NCBI GenBank assembly: GCA_964558445.1 | Contig: CAZLEA010000004.1 | Span: 36,332 to 100,331, forward strand | Reading direction: 5' to 3' | DNA: 64,000 nucleotides | Origin: CAYXVJ01 sp964558445 | Lineage (GTDB): Bacteria > Bacillota > Clostridia > Saccharofermentanales > Fastidiosipilaceae | Shown: positions 53,707-62,757 of the stretch, piece after piece | Numbering within the stretch: position 1 is the first letter of the stretch | Layout: each line of letters starts with the position of its first letter | Position numbers and translations under genes: made by a program | The notes under the pieces: generated by a model | Told to the model about the DNA's origin: nothing | Database searches by the model: none | The model's input: only the letters and a program-made list of their open reading frames with translations

Positions 53707-54519
53707 CTACTTGAAGTGTCGTATGAGGGCGTGTGTGCGCCCCTTGCGGCTCTGTCCGCCAAGCTCTGCCAAGACGAATTTGCCAAGACCGCGACAGACG
53801 ACCGTATCGCCCGGTGTGAGCATACGGTCCGGCTTCGTCACGAAGTGGCCCCGTACCATGACGCGTCCGCTCTGAATCCAAGCTTGGGCGTCGCTTCTGG
53901 ATTTGTTGTATGCTGCCGCCAAGACGGCGTCGAGACGAAGCGATTGGACGTTGATCGTGCGCTCTTCGTATACTTGTTCCGGCACGTAGAGTTCTTCGGG
54001 TGCAATCTCTTCGACCTCGAGTTCGGTCCGTCCGGCCGAGCGATACTCGAGTAGGACCAGCGGCAGGATCTGGCGACTGAGGACGATATCTGTTTGCGGC
54101 AGATCCGGGTGGATCAGTATATCGCCGACGCTCTCGCGCGTGATACCAAGCCCCATGAGGCTGCCGAGGAAGTCTCGGTGCCCGAGCGTCGCCTGCTTCG
54201 CATAGCGACAGCGCAAGATTGCGAGGTCCTCTCTACAGAGATCCGCAAGCGAGAGCCCCTCCAGATAATCCGGTAGGAAGCAGGCCATGCGCCGCACGGC
54301 CCCCTCGTAGCCGCCCCAGAATTCAAGTTTCGGATCGCGAAGTTGTCCGAAGAGACCGGAAGCGAGCGCTTGATTGCTCTCACCGAGTATCAAGGAGGCG
54401 ATGTAGCTCTGGCTTCTCGTACTCTCGGCATAGTGATCGACCAAGCGAGCGAGATCAAGCCGTCTGTCCTCCTCGCCGGTCATCTGCCTGATACGATCGC
54501 GAAGACGCTGCTCATCCAT
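53707..54519 (-). CDS. S4-domain RNA-binding protein YlmH-like
   Basis: A 270-residue protein with a DUF-type N-terminal domain (YlmH region, including YAKQATLGHRDFLGSLMGLGI) and a C-terminal S4 RNA-binding domain (LRLDAVLAAAYNKSRSDAQAWIQSGRVMV). Relatives include B. subtilis YlmH, reported to act in ribosome-associated quality control, and are often linked to cell-division genes; that link is absent here. ATG 54519 lies inside the end of the threonine aldolase gene, so the two are coupled. The longer frame to 54624 is the aldolase region in another frame. Confidence 0.85.
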   Translation of the reverse strand: MDEQRLRDRIRQMTGEEDRRLDLARLVDHYAESTRSQSYIASLILGESNQALASGLFGQLRDPKLEFWGGYEGAVRRMACFLPDYLEGLSLADLCREDLAILRCRYAKQATLGHRDFLGSLMGLGITRESVGDILIHPDLPQTDIVLSRQILPLVLLEYRSAGRTELEVEEIAPEELYVPEQVYEERTINVQSLRLDAVLAAAYNKSRSDAQAWIQSGRVMVRGHFVTKPDRMLTPGDTVVCRGLGKFVLAELGGQSRKGRTHALIRHFK

Positions 54520-55570
54520 GTTCGGACTCTGCTCCGTGATACGCCTCAAGCGCCGCCTCCATCGCGGCGACCGCCTCATCGCTCGTCGCCCAGGATGTGA
54601 CGAGGCGAACGACTGTTCTGCCATCTGCCAGGGGCTCGATCACGGAGAAGGTGAATCCGTCTGCCAAGTATGCCTTGAGCTCAGGTGTGAAGATGACGAA
54701 GAGTTGGTTTGAGGCCGCCGGCACATGGAAGGGGACGGCATGCCTCCGAAGGGCGTCGGCAAGTTTCGTCGCCTGCTTGTTTGCATGCTCCGCTAAACGA
54801 TAGAAGAGCCGATTTGTGAAGAGCTGATCGAACTGTATGCCCGCCACGAAGCCCTTGGCGAGCATGCCACCCAGATGCTTCACCTCGTAGCGGAAGTGCT
54901 CCTGCCAGTCAGGCTTCATCAAGACGAGTGCCTCGCCGAACATCAAGCCGTTCTTCGTCCCGCCGATCGTAAACGCATCGCAGAGCGAGGCCAGTGTCGG
55001 TAGATCGAGGTCGTTGCTGTCTGCCGTGAGAGCAGAACCGAGTCTGGCCCCATCGATATAGAGATAGAGATCCTCTGCGAGGCAGAGGCTGCGAATCGCT
55101 TCCAGTTCCGTGCGGCTGTAGATCGTACCGAGCTCCGTCGTCTGCGACAAGTAGACCAGTCTCGGACGCACCATGTGCTCGTCGGTATGCTCGGCCAGTA
55201 TACGGCGGATGTCGTCGGGGCGAAGCTTGCCGTCCGCAGTTTCTGCAAGCAAGATCTTGTGTCCCTGACCCTCGATCGCGCCGGTCTCGTGGACGTTGAT
55301 ATGACCGGTCGAAGCGGAGATCACCGCCTCATAGGAGCGGAGCACGGAGGAGATGAGGATCATGTTGGTCTGTGTGCCGCCGACGAGGAAGTGGACGGCC
55401 GCATGCTCCGCCTCGATCTCTTGTCGGATGCGATCGGCCGCAGCCCTGCAGTGCAAGTCGAGGCCGTAGCCGCTATGGCTTGCCCCGCTCTCCGCGAGGA
55501 GGCGCTCCAGAATCTCTGGCGCTGCAATCTCGCTGTAATCGTTCATGAAGTGATGAATGTTGTTGTTCAC
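54512..55570 (-). CDS. Low-specificity L-threonine aldolase
   Basis: A PLP-dependent fold-type I enzyme of about 352 residues that cleaves threonine (or allo-threonine) to glycine and acetaldehyde. The start region NDYSEIAAPEILE, the stacking His in GHINVHETGAIEGQG, YIDGARLG with the PLP-contact Asp, and the lysine in TIGGTKNG (about residue 206) define the family. GTG 55570 has GAGGG about nine bases upstream; ATG 55588 lacks a site and ATG 55546 would cut the conserved N terminus close. It overlaps the YlmH-like gene. Confidence 0.88.
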   Translation of the reverse strand: MNNNIHHFMNDYSEIAAPEILERLLAESGASHSGYGLDLHCRAAADRIRQEIEAEHAAVHFLVGGTQTNMILISSVLRSYEAVISASTGHINVHETGAIEGQGHKILLAETADGKLRPDDIRRILAEHTDEHMVRPRLVYLSQTTELGTIYSRTELEAIRSLCLAEDLYLYIDGARLGSALTADSNDLDLPTLASLCDAFTIGGTKNGLMFGEALVLMKPDWQEHFRYEVKHLGGMLAKGFVAGIQFDQLFTNRLFYRLAEHANKQATKLADALRRHAVPFHVPAASNQLFVIFTPELKAYLADGFTFSVIEPLADGRTVVRLVTSWATSDEAVAAMEAALEAYHGAESEHG

Positions 55571-55600
55571 GTTTCCTAGTTCCCTCATACGTCTTAATAG

Positions 55601-55638
55601 AACTTAGGGGCCGATATCATCATATCAACCCCTAAGTT
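55601..55638. terminator. Hairpin between gpmI and the threonine aldolase gene
   Basis: AACTTAGGGG and CCCCTAAGTT form a perfect 10-bp stem with an 18-base loop. It may end the gpmI transcript or act as an attenuator before the aldolase gene. No long U-run follows on the minus strand. Confidence 0.5.
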
Positions 55639-55698
55639 ATCGTTTCTTATTCGCCGGGATAGGCCAGATAGGCAGGTTAGGCAGGATTCAAGCCAGGC

Positions 55699-57288
55699 TT
55701 AGCTGAGGGGCTCGATCATGCTCTCTTCCCAGATCTCCGGTGGCTCGAAGCCAAGGAGGGTGCAGACGGTCGCTGCCGTGTTCGCGATACCGAACTCGCC
55801 GTCCTTGAAGGTCGGGCGAATCTCATCATCGATGATGATGAACGGAACCGGGTTCAGGCTGTGCGAGGTCTTGGCTTCCGGGATATCATCCGCGCTCTTC
55901 TGCTTCTGATACATATCGTCTGCATTACCGTGGTCGGCCGTCGCGATGAGGGTGTAACCGTACTGCTTGGCGGCCTTGATGAGGCGATCCAGACCGAGAT
56001 CTACAGCCTCGACACTGATGCGAACCGCCTGGAAGTTACCCGTGTGACCGACCATGTCGCCGTTGGGGTAGTTGCAGCGGATGAAACCGTACTGCTGTGT
56101 AGCCATCGCGTTGATCACCGCATCAGTAATCTCGGCGGACTTCATCCAGGGGCGCTCATCGAACGAGACGCGATCCGAGGGGATCTCCATGTAGTCTTCG
56201 AGCTCTTCGCTGAACTTACCGGTCTTGTTGCCGTTCCAGAAATAGGTCACGTGTCCGTACTTCTGTGTCTCGGACACGGCGAACTCGCGCACGTTCTTCG
56301 AGATCAGGAATTCGGTCATGGTGTTCTCGATCTGGGGCGGATCGACCAGATACTTCTTCGGAATCAAGAGGTCACCGTCATACTGCAGCATGCCGGCATA
56401 CACGACATCCGGACGACGGACGCGATCGAAGTAGGGGAATTCATCGTCTTCGAAGGCCTGGGTCAACTCGATGGCACGGTCACCGCGGAAGTTAAAGAAG
56501 ATGACGGAGTCGCCGTCGACGATGGGGCCGAGTGGGCCGTCCTCGTCTGCGATGACAAACGCGGGCAGATCCTGATCGATCACGCCGGGCTTCTCTTCGC
56601 GATAGGCACGGATGGCATCGGCTGCGCTGGCGAACTGACGTCCCTGGGCGAGCACATGCGTCTCCCAACCGCGCTGGACCATATCCCAGTCCGCCTTGTA
56701 GCGATCCATGGTGATGAACATACGGCCGCCGCCGGAGGCGAAGGCTGCATGGAAGGTCTCGTCGTTTAGCGAGTTGAAGAAGGCTTCCATATCCTCGATG
56801 TAGATCAGGGCGGAGGTAGGCGGTACGTCACGACCGTCTAGCAGCGCATGGACGCGGACTTCAGAGACGCCGTCCTTCTTCGCTTCCGTGATCAGAGACT
56901 TCAGCTGATGGATGTGTGAGTGAACATTACCGTCCGAGAGCAGACCGATCAGGTGCAGCTTGCTCTTGTTGCTGACTGCGTTGTTCACCAGCTCGCGCCA
57001 AGTTGCGCTCTGGAAGATCGAGCCGGTGGCGATCGATTCGTTGACGAGCTTGGCGCCCTGAGCGTAGATCTGACCGGAGCCCATCGCGTTATGACCGACT
57101 TCGCTGTTACCCATATCGTCGTCGCTCGGCAGACCGACGGCTGTACCGTGCGCCTTGATCGCGATATTCGGGTATGCCGAACGGATGTAGTCCAGCGTGG
57201 GCGTATCGGCGGCCTTGACGGCATCACCGAACTCCTTGTTGCTAATACCAACACCGTCCATGACAACTAAAACTACTGGTTTGTTCAT
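55699..57288 (-). CDS. gpmI: 2,3-bisphosphoglycerate-independent phosphoglycerate mutase
   Basis: A 529-residue glycolytic enzyme that interconverts 3- and 2-phosphoglycerate with a phosphoserine intermediate and two Mn ions. Metal and catalytic motifs are clear: VVMDGVG (Asp11), MGNSEVGHNAMGSG (Ser62), LLDGRDVPPTSA, FNFRGDRAIELTQ, RCNYPNGDMVGHTG and ATADHGNADDM. It is slightly longer than the common 510 residues. AGGTG is just before the start on the minus strand. The usual gap-pgk-tpi-eno neighbours are absent. Confidence 0.95.
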   Translation of the reverse strand: MNKPVVLVVMDGVGISNKEFGDAVKAADTPTLDYIRSAYPNIAIKAHGTAVGLPSDDDMGNSEVGHNAMGSGQIYAQGAKLVNESIATGSIFQSATWRELVNNAVSNKSKLHLIGLLSDGNVHSHIHQLKSLITEAKKDGVSEVRVHALLDGRDVPPTSALIYIEDMEAFFNSLNDETFHAAFASGGGRMFITMDRYKADWDMVQRGWETHVLAQGRQFASAADAIRAYREEKPGVIDQDLPAFVIADEDGPLGPIVDGDSVIFFNFRGDRAIELTQAFEDDEFPYFDRVRRPDVVYAGMLQYDGDLLIPKKYLVDPPQIENTMTEFLISKNVREFAVSETQKYGHVTYFWNGNKTGKFSEELEDYMEIPSDRVSFDERPWMKSAEITDAVINAMATQQYGFIRCNYPNGDMVGHTGNFQAVRISVEAVDLGLDRLIKAAKQYGYTLIATADHGNADDMYQKQKSADDIPEAKTSHSLNPVPFIIIDDEIRPTFKDGEFGIANTAATVCTLLGFEPPEIWEESMIEPLS

Positions 57289-57544
57289 TTAACACCTCGT
57301 ATACATTCATCTGAAATCGACTCGTTCGAGTGATTTGAATTCTATCAACCTACAGTATAGTATTTTTGGATCAAAAGGGCTAGAAATATGTGTTACAGGC
57401 TTTGGGATCTGTTTTGCGATTCTCTTGTGGAAACAAGCTGTTTTGGGTTAGTGGGAGCGATTCTTAATGTTTAGCAAAGGAAGTATCCGCCCACATAGGT
57501 TATAACTAGAGCTACTAGAGTAAGAGGATGAGGGAGAGACAGAC
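57289..57544. other. Divergent promoter region of gpmI and the GT4 gene
   Basis: 256 bp without a gene. It is AT-rich in the middle. CTATCAACC at 57342-57350 equals half of the operator found ahead of the MarR gene, but the other half is not in register. TATACT-like -10 elements exist on the minus strand; no strong -35 was found. Confidence 0.4.
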
Positions 57545-58741
57545 ATGAACATCGCATTGTTTACCGACTCGTATTACCCGCAGATCAACGGGGTGGCGAC
57601 AAGCGTTCACATGCTGAAGCGTGAATTGGAGGCCATCGGCCATACGGTCTATGTGTTTACCACGACGGATCCCGATGCAGATCGCAAGGCAGATCTGCTG
57701 CAGCAAGTCTTCCGTCTGCGTAGCATCCCCGTGATGAGTGAGCGCCGCCTCGGCTTGTTCCCGTCTCCGCGCCTGATTCAGATTATCACCCACCTCAAGA
57801 TCGATATCATCCACACGCACACGGAGTTCTCGCTTGGCCTCCTTGGTCGAAGCATCGCCTGGTACTTCGATATACCGATCGTCCACACGTATCACACAAT
57901 CTACGAGTACTACACCCACTTCGTGATAAGAGGACAGCTCCTGGACAACTTCGCCAAGCGCGCGGTACGTAACGCCTCGGCCAGCGTCTGCAATCAGGCG
58001 ACACGCGTGATCGTCCCAACGAAGAAGGTGCAGCGCCTCCTACGCACCTACGGCGTCTATCGCCCGATCTCCGTGATTCCGACCGGCATCAAGACGGCGC
58101 GCTTCCTGCGCGGTGAGGATACGCCGAAGCGAAGGGCGAAGCTTCGCGAAGAGCTTGGCTACGAGGCAGACGATCGCATCCTCCTCTACCTGGGCAGAGT
58201 CTCGGAGGAGAAGGATATCGATGTCTTGATTCGCGCTCTGGCGAACGTGCTGCGAACCGAGCCCAAGACCAAGATGCTGGTCGTCGGTGACGGTTCGGCG
58301 AGGAAGGATCTGGAGACACTGAGCCACAGCCTCGGTCTTGAGGACAAGATACGTTTCCTCGGCCAGAAGTCCTGGGACACGATCGCTGATTACTATCACG
58401 TGGCCGACTACTTCGTAACCGCGTCCCAGAGCGAGACGCAGGGTCTGACCTACATCGAAGCGCTCGCAAGCGGCCTGCCCGTTATAGCCAAGGACGATCT
58501 CTGCCTCGAGGGCGTGATCGAGACCGGTGTGAACGGTTGGACCTGGGAGAACGAGTCGGACCTGGAGGCAATCCTGGATGTTTTGACAGTCAGAGACGAC
58601 GCCTACACAGGGCTCTGTGCCAGAGCGATTGCTTCCGCCGAGCGCTATACAGCCGAGAACTTCGGGCAACGGATCGCCGAACTCTATCAAGAGCTTCTGG
58701 ATGAAACAGCGAGCCAAAACGTCATGTATCGAAATGTTTGA
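57545..58741 (+). CDS. Family 4 glycosyltransferase, diacylglycerol glycosyltransferase-like
   Basis: A 398-residue GT-B enzyme. The N terminus FTDSYYPQINGVATSV, the VHTYHTIYEYYTH region, YLGRVSEEKDID and the donor-site SETQGLTYIEALASGLPV identify it as GT4 and fit the group that makes mono-glycosyl diacylglycerol (or mannosyl-lipids) on the inner membrane. It would provide membrane glycolipid or a lipoteichoic acid anchor. GAGAGACAGAC lies before the ATG, a weak site. It is followed by fabV and ends inside the fabV operator region, so lipid functions cluster here. Confidence 0.85.
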   Translation: MNIALFTDSYYPQINGVATSVHMLKRELEAIGHTVYVFTTTDPDADRKADLLQQVFRLRSIPVMSERRLGLFPSPRLIQIITHLKIDIIHTHTEFSLGLLGRSIAWYFDIPIVHTYHTIYEYYTHFVIRGQLLDNFAKRAVRNASASVCNQATRVIVPTKKVQRLLRTYGVYRPISVIPTGIKTARFLRGEDTPKRRAKLREELGYEADDRILLYLGRVSEEKDIDVLIRALANVLRTEPKTKMLVVGDGSARKDLETLSHSLGLEDKIRFLGQKSWDTIADYYHVADYFVTASQSETQGLTYIEALASGLPVIAKDDLCLEGVIETGVNGWTWENESDLEAILDVLTVRDDAYTGLCARAIASAERYTAENFGQRIAELYQELLDETASQNVMYRNV

Positions 58742-58763
58742 CTATCAAACTATATGTTATAAT
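58736..58763 (+). promoter_or_regulatory. FabT-like operator and extended -10 promoter of fabV
   Basis: GTTTGA-CTA-TCAAAC (58736-58750) is a perfect inverted repeat matching the FabT box pattern. It is followed by TGTTATAAT (58755-58763), an extended -10. The site overlaps where RNA polymerase would contact upstream DNA, as expected for repression. The nearly identical site ahead of the MarR gene at 38864 suggests a common regulator. Confidence 0.65.
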
Positions 58764-58807
58764 GCATGTATTGATTCGAGTCCGCTCGAAGGAAGGACTA
58801 CATGCAT

Positions 58808-60004
58808 ATGATTATTGAACCCAAGATTCGCGGATTTATCTGTACGACCGCGCACCCGGATGGCTGTCGCGAGCATGTCCGCCATATGATTCAAACCGTA
58901 GAGAACAGAGGATCGTTCGACGGTCCCAAGCGCGCCCTCGTGATCGGTTCTTCGACCGGCTACGGCCTCGCGTCTCGCATCTCTCTGGCGTTTGGTGCCG
59001 GCACGAAGACGCTTGGCGTGATGTTCGAGAAGGAGCCGACCGAGAAGCGCACGGCTTCTGCCGGTTACTACAATACCAAGGCCTTTGAGAGCATGGCCGA
59101 AGCACGCGGTCTCTATGCCAGAAGCCTGAACGGCGACGCGTATTCTCGCGAGATGAAGGAAGCCGTGTTGGCTACAATCCGTGAGGACCTGGGTCAGATC
59201 GACCTGCTTGTCTACAGCTTGGCGGCGCCCCGCCGTCAGGGCGAAGACGGTACCGTCTGGTCTTCTGTCATCAAGCCGTATGGCCAAGACTATGAGACCA
59301 AGACGCTGAATCTTGCAACTAACGAGGTCGAGACTATCGCGCTCGGCGCAGCGACCGAAGACGAGATCCTATCGACCGTCAAGGTCATGGGCGGCGAGGA
59401 CTGGGCGAACTGGATTCACTTCCTGGACGAGGCAGGTGTGCTGGCAGAGGGCGCCAAGACGGTCGCATACTCTTACATCGGCCCGAGCCTCACCTTCCCT
59501 ATCTATAGAGACGGCAGCATCGGCCAAGCGAAGCAAGATCTCTACCGCACAGCAGACAGCCTAACGGAGTTGTACCATGAGAAGAACGGTCTGGAGGCTT
59601 ATGTCGCGATCAACAAGGCGGTTGTGACGCAGGCGAGCGCCGCGATCCCATCCGTGCCCCTCTACATCAGTATCCTCTACAAGATCATGAAGGAAGCGGG
59701 CACACACGAGGGCTATATCGAGCAGATGCAGCGCCTCTTCTCACAGAAGTTCTATGGACCGTCCGGTGTCACGGTGGATGAGAATCGCTTGATTCGCGTC
59801 GACGATTGGGAGATGGCTCCCGAGATCCAAGCCGAAGTTGACAAGATCTGGGAGACGATCTCGACAGATACGCTCGCCGCACATACGGATCTCGATTCTT
59901 ACTGGGCGGAATTCCACGCGCTCTTTGGCTTCGGTATCGAGGGTGTCGATTACATGAGGGATGTCGACCTCCTGCTAGATCAGGGGCAAGCGGACCCGGC
60001 GTAA
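58808..60004 (+). CDS. fabV: FabV-type enoyl-ACP reductase / trans-2-enoyl-CoA reductase
   Basis: A 398-residue NADH-dependent reductase of the FabV/TER group that performs the last step of fatty-acid elongation, or crotonyl-CoA reduction in butyrate-type fermentation. It has the N terminus IIEPKIRGFICTTAHPDGC, the cofactor motif GSSTGYGLASRI, and the Tyr-x8-Lys active site (Tyr233, Lys242 in IYRDGSIGQAK). ATG 58808 matches the family start; ATG 58802 is only two codons upstream, and both are served by GGAAGGA. The operator ahead of it resembles FabT sites, favouring the fatty-acid role. Confidence 0.92.
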   Translation: MIIEPKIRGFICTTAHPDGCREHVRHMIQTVENRGSFDGPKRALVIGSSTGYGLASRISLAFGAGTKTLGVMFEKEPTEKRTASAGYYNTKAFESMAEARGLYARSLNGDAYSREMKEAVLATIREDLGQIDLLVYSLAAPRRQGEDGTVWSSVIKPYGQDYETKTLNLATNEVETIALGAATEDEILSTVKVMGGEDWANWIHFLDEAGVLAEGAKTVAYSYIGPSLTFPIYRDGSIGQAKQDLYRTADSLTELYHEKNGLEAYVAINKAVVTQASAAIPSVPLYISILYKIMKEAGTHEGYIEQMQRLFSQKFYGPSGVTVDENRLIRVDDWEMAPEIQAEVDKIWETISTDTLAAHTDLDSYWAEFHALFGFGIEGVDYMRDVDLLLDQGQADPA

Positions 60005-60025
60005 TTCGACAAGAGGGAGGACATC

Positions 60026-60056
60026 ATGGCTAAGCTACTCGTATGCGACGACGAAT
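60026..60056 (+). CDS. Response regulator, first 10 residues only (cut by gap)
   Basis: MAKLLVCDDE follows a GGGAGG ribosome site and is the unmistakable start of a receiver domain (LLVCDDE acidic pocket). The remaining 220 or so residues are lost in the N-run. It begins 21 bp after fabV. Confidence 0.7.
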
Positions 60057-60156
60057 NNNNNNNNNNNNNNNNNNNNNNNNNNNNNNNNNNNNNNNNNNNN
60101 NNNNNNNNNNNNNNNNNNNNNNNNNNNNNNNNNNNNNNNNNNNNNNNNNNNNNNNN
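60057..60156. other. Assembly gap (100 N) that removes most of a two-component system
   Basis: The left flank is the start of a response regulator and the right flank is the end of a histidine kinase. About 1.5-2 kb would normally lie between, so the 100-N length is a placeholder and far too short. Confidence 0.9.
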
Positions 60157-60417
60157 TCGGAAGGCGACTTCATCCTCTTGACCGTCATGGATCGAGGCGA
60201 GGGTATCTCGGCCGAGGATTTGCCGCTCATCTGGGAACGCTATTACAAGGTGGATCGCCACTCCGGTCAGAGACAACACGGTACAGGGCTCGGCCTATCC
60301 ATCGTCAAACGAATCGTGGATCTCCATGGCGGCTGCGTGGAAGCCGTCTCTGTAGAGGGCCAAGGAAGTTGCTTCACAATTCGCTTGCCCCGCAGACATA
60401 GCGGAAGCATGGCATAA
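60157..60417 (+). CDS. Sensor histidine kinase, C-terminal fragment
   Basis: The last 86 residues of a HATPase_c domain: MDRGEGISAEDLPLIWERYY (G1/F region), GTGLGLSIVKRIVDLHGG (G2 box) and VEGQGSCFTIRLP near the end. The N-terminal sensor, HisKA and N-box are lost in the gap. It is most likely the partner of the response regulator whose start lies left of the gap. Confidence 0.88.
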   Translation, partial: SEGDFILLTVMDRGEGISAEDLPLIWERYYKVDRHSGQRQHGTGLGLSIVKRIVDLHGGCVEAVSVEGQGSCFTIRLPRRHSGSMA

Positions 60418-60463
60418 TGGTAGAGGCCGATCCAGAACAAGAGATCTACGGAGGCAAGCAGAT

Positions 60464-61852
60464 ATGAGTACTACAGAAGAACGAAACGAGCGAGAAGATT
60501 TCTTCTCCGAGACAGATGACTTACAGATAGAAGCCGTCAAGAAGAGCGGGAAGCCCAAGACCTATGCCGCCACGGACGGCCTGGTAGAGCGGGCTATACT
60601 CGTCGCCTTGAACAGAGAGTCCGGCGCTGCGGCAGAAGACGCCGCCCTGCGCTCCCTGGATGAACTCGAGGAATTAGTCGAGACCTGCGGGGCAGAAGTA
60701 CTCTTCACGGTCTTGCAGAACAAGAGCCGGCCGGATCCCGCACTCTATGTCGGTTCGGGCAAGCTAGATGAGATCAAGGAGCTGGCAGAGCGCCACGAGG
60801 CAAGCCTCCTCGTATTCGACGAGGAACTTAGCGGCAGTCAGATGCGAAACATCGAGGAGCACACCGGGATCAAGGTCTTAGATCGTACGCTGGTGATCTT
60901 GGATATCTTTGCAAGCAGAGCAACGACTCGCGAGGGTAAGCTCCAGGTAGAACTCGCCCAGTACGCCTATCGTGCGACTCGCTTGGTCGGACTCGGTAAG
61001 GCGCTGAGCCGTCTTGGCGGCGGTATCGGTACGAGAGGACCCGGTGAGACGAAGCTTGAGAGCGATCGCCGTCACATCCGCGAGCGTATCACGCATCTGA
61101 AGCGAGAACTGGTGGAGGTCGGTGAGCGCAGACAGCGCGTCCGTCACAGCCGTATGGCAGACGGCATCATGGTTGCAGCGATCGTCGGTTACACCAACGC
61201 AGGCAAAAGCACCCTCATCAACCAACTCTGCGACTCAGATCTGTTCACGATGGATCAGGTCTTCGCGACCCTGGATCCTTCCGCCAGACGTTTGGAGCTG
61301 GACGACGGCTCGGTACTGGTCCTCGTAGATACGGTCGGTTTCATCCGCAAGCTGCCGCATCATCTGGTCGAGGCCTTCCGGTCGACGCTCGAAGAGGCGA
61401 GGGATGCAGACCTCATCATCCAGGTGACGGATGTCTCGGACCCCGAGGCAGACGATCAGATTGCAGTCGTTGAGGAGCAGCTCCGGAAGCTCGAAGCGAC
61501 GCATCAGCCACGCATCCATGTGCTGAACAAGGTGGATTTGCTGGACGGACCCGTCCCCGAGCGCCTCTTAAACAGCAGACAAGATGGCGAAGATTACCAA
61601 GTGATCGGCGTCTCCGCCAAGCAGGGTATGGGGTTAGGCGATTTAAAGCAGGCGCTCAGTCAGATGGTGGCCAGAGGGCAGAAACGCTACGATTTGAAGC
61701 TCCCGTACACCGAGAGCACGCTGCTCGCCTATATACAGAAACATGCCAGAGGGCTAGATGAGCATTACGGCGATGAGTGGATGGAGCTGAGTTTCGGCAT
61801 CGACAAGCAGTTGTCGGGACCGATCGAGCGATACCTCGAACAGCAGAGCTAG
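60464..61852 (+). CDS. hflX: GTPase HflX
   Basis: A 462-residue ribosome-associated GTPase that splits stalled or hibernating 70S ribosomes under stress. The N-terminal HflX domain (YVGSGKLDEIKEL, FDEELSGSQMRNIEE) is followed by the coiled linker with GGGIGTRGPGETKLE and the G domain: P-loop GYTNAGKST (242-250), G3 DTVGFIRKLP and G4 NKVD. GGAGG precedes the ATG. It ends with a four-base overlap with the convergent SDR gene. Confidence 0.94.
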   Translation: MSTTEERNEREDFFSETDDLQIEAVKKSGKPKTYAATDGLVERAILVALNRESGAAAEDAALRSLDELEELVETCGAEVLFTVLQNKSRPDPALYVGSGKLDEIKELAERHEASLLVFDEELSGSQMRNIEEHTGIKVLDRTLVILDIFASRATTREGKLQVELAQYAYRATRLVGLGKALSRLGGGIGTRGPGETKLESDRRHIRERITHLKRELVEVGERRQRVRHSRMADGIMVAAIVGYTNAGKSTLINQLCDSDLFTMDQVFATLDPSARRLELDDGSVLVLVDTVGFIRKLPHHLVEAFRSTLEEARDADLIIQVTDVSDPEADDQIAVVEEQLRKLEATHQPRIHVLNKVDLLDGPVPERLLNSRQDGEDYQVIGVSAKQGMGLGDLKQALSQMVARGQKRYDLKLPYTESTLLAYIQKHARGLDEHYGDEWMELSFGIDKQLSGPIERYLEQQS

Positions 61853-62670
61853 GAACCGAGCCCCATGCGGCTCATGAAGAATAGAATCAAACGATGTGGG
61901 AAGACACGGGACATGAGGAGCAGGGCACGAGCTTGCCAGCAACTTAGTGACGTGTCTTTGCCTCTTCTTGATCGTTGAAGCGCAAGTCTCACCATGCGAT
62001 CGACCGGTTCTATCCCGAAGTCCTTGATGGAGTGTTTGCCGTTTGACGGCTTCTCGGCTTGAGATCTATTACTGAATTCGGTAGCCATGGGATTCGGGCA
62101 GGCAGCGAGGACCGTGATACCGGCAGGCCTCAATTCCTGGTGCAGGGCTCTGGAGAAACTCAGCACAAACGCCTTGGAGGCGGCATAGATCGCGAAACCG
62201 GGCTGAGGGAGGAAGGCCGCAACCGATGCCACGTTGATGATGCGACTCCCACGCTCCATATATGGGATAGAGCGCTGACAGAGCCTGACAAGCGCGCTGT
62301 TGTTCAGCTCGATGACGCCTAGATTGTCCGCTTCGTCGATGTCCATGAACTTCCCGCTCTTCCCATAACCCGCGTTGTTCACCAATATAGACACGGAGAT
62401 GTTCTCGTTCTCGAGGGCTAGGAAGAAAGTCTCGAGCTCTGCTTCCTTCGTAATATCGGCGGAGAAGAGGCGGCACGGCTTACTAAGTGTTGCCCCGAGT
62501 TTCGCCATACGATCCATTCTCCTGGCCAGGAGCCAGAGCTCATCGATGTCGGGGTACCTCGCGATCTGTCTTGCGAATTCGCTGCCGGCACCCGAGGATG
62601 CGCCGCTGATGACGGCGATCCGGCGCTTCGGTGATAGCTGGTCCTTGGCTTGCTTCATCTCTCTTGTCAT
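61849..62670 (-). CDS. Classical short-chain dehydrogenase/reductase
   Basis: A 273-residue NAD(P)-dependent oxidoreductase. The cofactor motif is SGASSGAGSEFA (TGxxxGxG type), NNAGYGKSG follows, and the catalytic Ser and YAASK (Tyr-x-x-x-Lys) are in VASVAAFLPQPGFAIYAASK. The last 30 residues are hydrophobic and basic, suggesting weak membrane association like SDRs that act on lipids. ATG 62670 is six bases after GGAGG; the longer frame to 62706 has no site. It is divergent from the MalY-like gene. Confidence 0.87.
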   Translation of the reverse strand: MTREMKQAKDQLSPKRRIAVISGASSGAGSEFARQIARYPDIDELWLLARRMDRMAKLGATLSKPCRLFSADITKEAELETFFLALENENISVSILVNNAGYGKSGKFMDIDEADNLGVIELNNSALVRLCQRSIPYMERGSRIINVASVAAFLPQPGFAIYAASKAFVLSFSRALHQELRPAGITVLAACPNPMATEFSNRSQAEKPSNGKHSIKDFGIEPVDRMVRLALQRSRRGKDTSLSCWQARALLLMSRVFPHRLILFFMSRMGLGS

Positions 62671-62692
62671 GTGGCCTCCATATTCCAAAAGG

Positions 62693-62725
62693 GTGTATAT
62701 TATCATAGCAGATGTTAATATACAC
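62693..62725. promoter_or_regulatory. Inverted repeat in the SDR/MalY divergent promoter
   Basis: GTGTATATTA and TAATATACAC form perfect 10-bp arms around a 13-base centre, exactly between the two divergent starts. It may be the operator of a dimeric regulator or a pair of overlapping promoters. No regulator gene is adjacent. Confidence 0.5.
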
Positions 62726-62757
62726 GGTGGACCTCAAATGAATGGATGGAGACAAAC

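Noticed and set aside
55861..56769. Antisense frame of 302 codons opposite gpmI
   Set aside because: Mirror of the highly biased gpmI gene; no domain or start signal.
57342..57350. CTATCAACC near gpmI as a third FabT-like operator
   Set aside because: Only one half-site matches; the opposite TTGA is three bases out of register.
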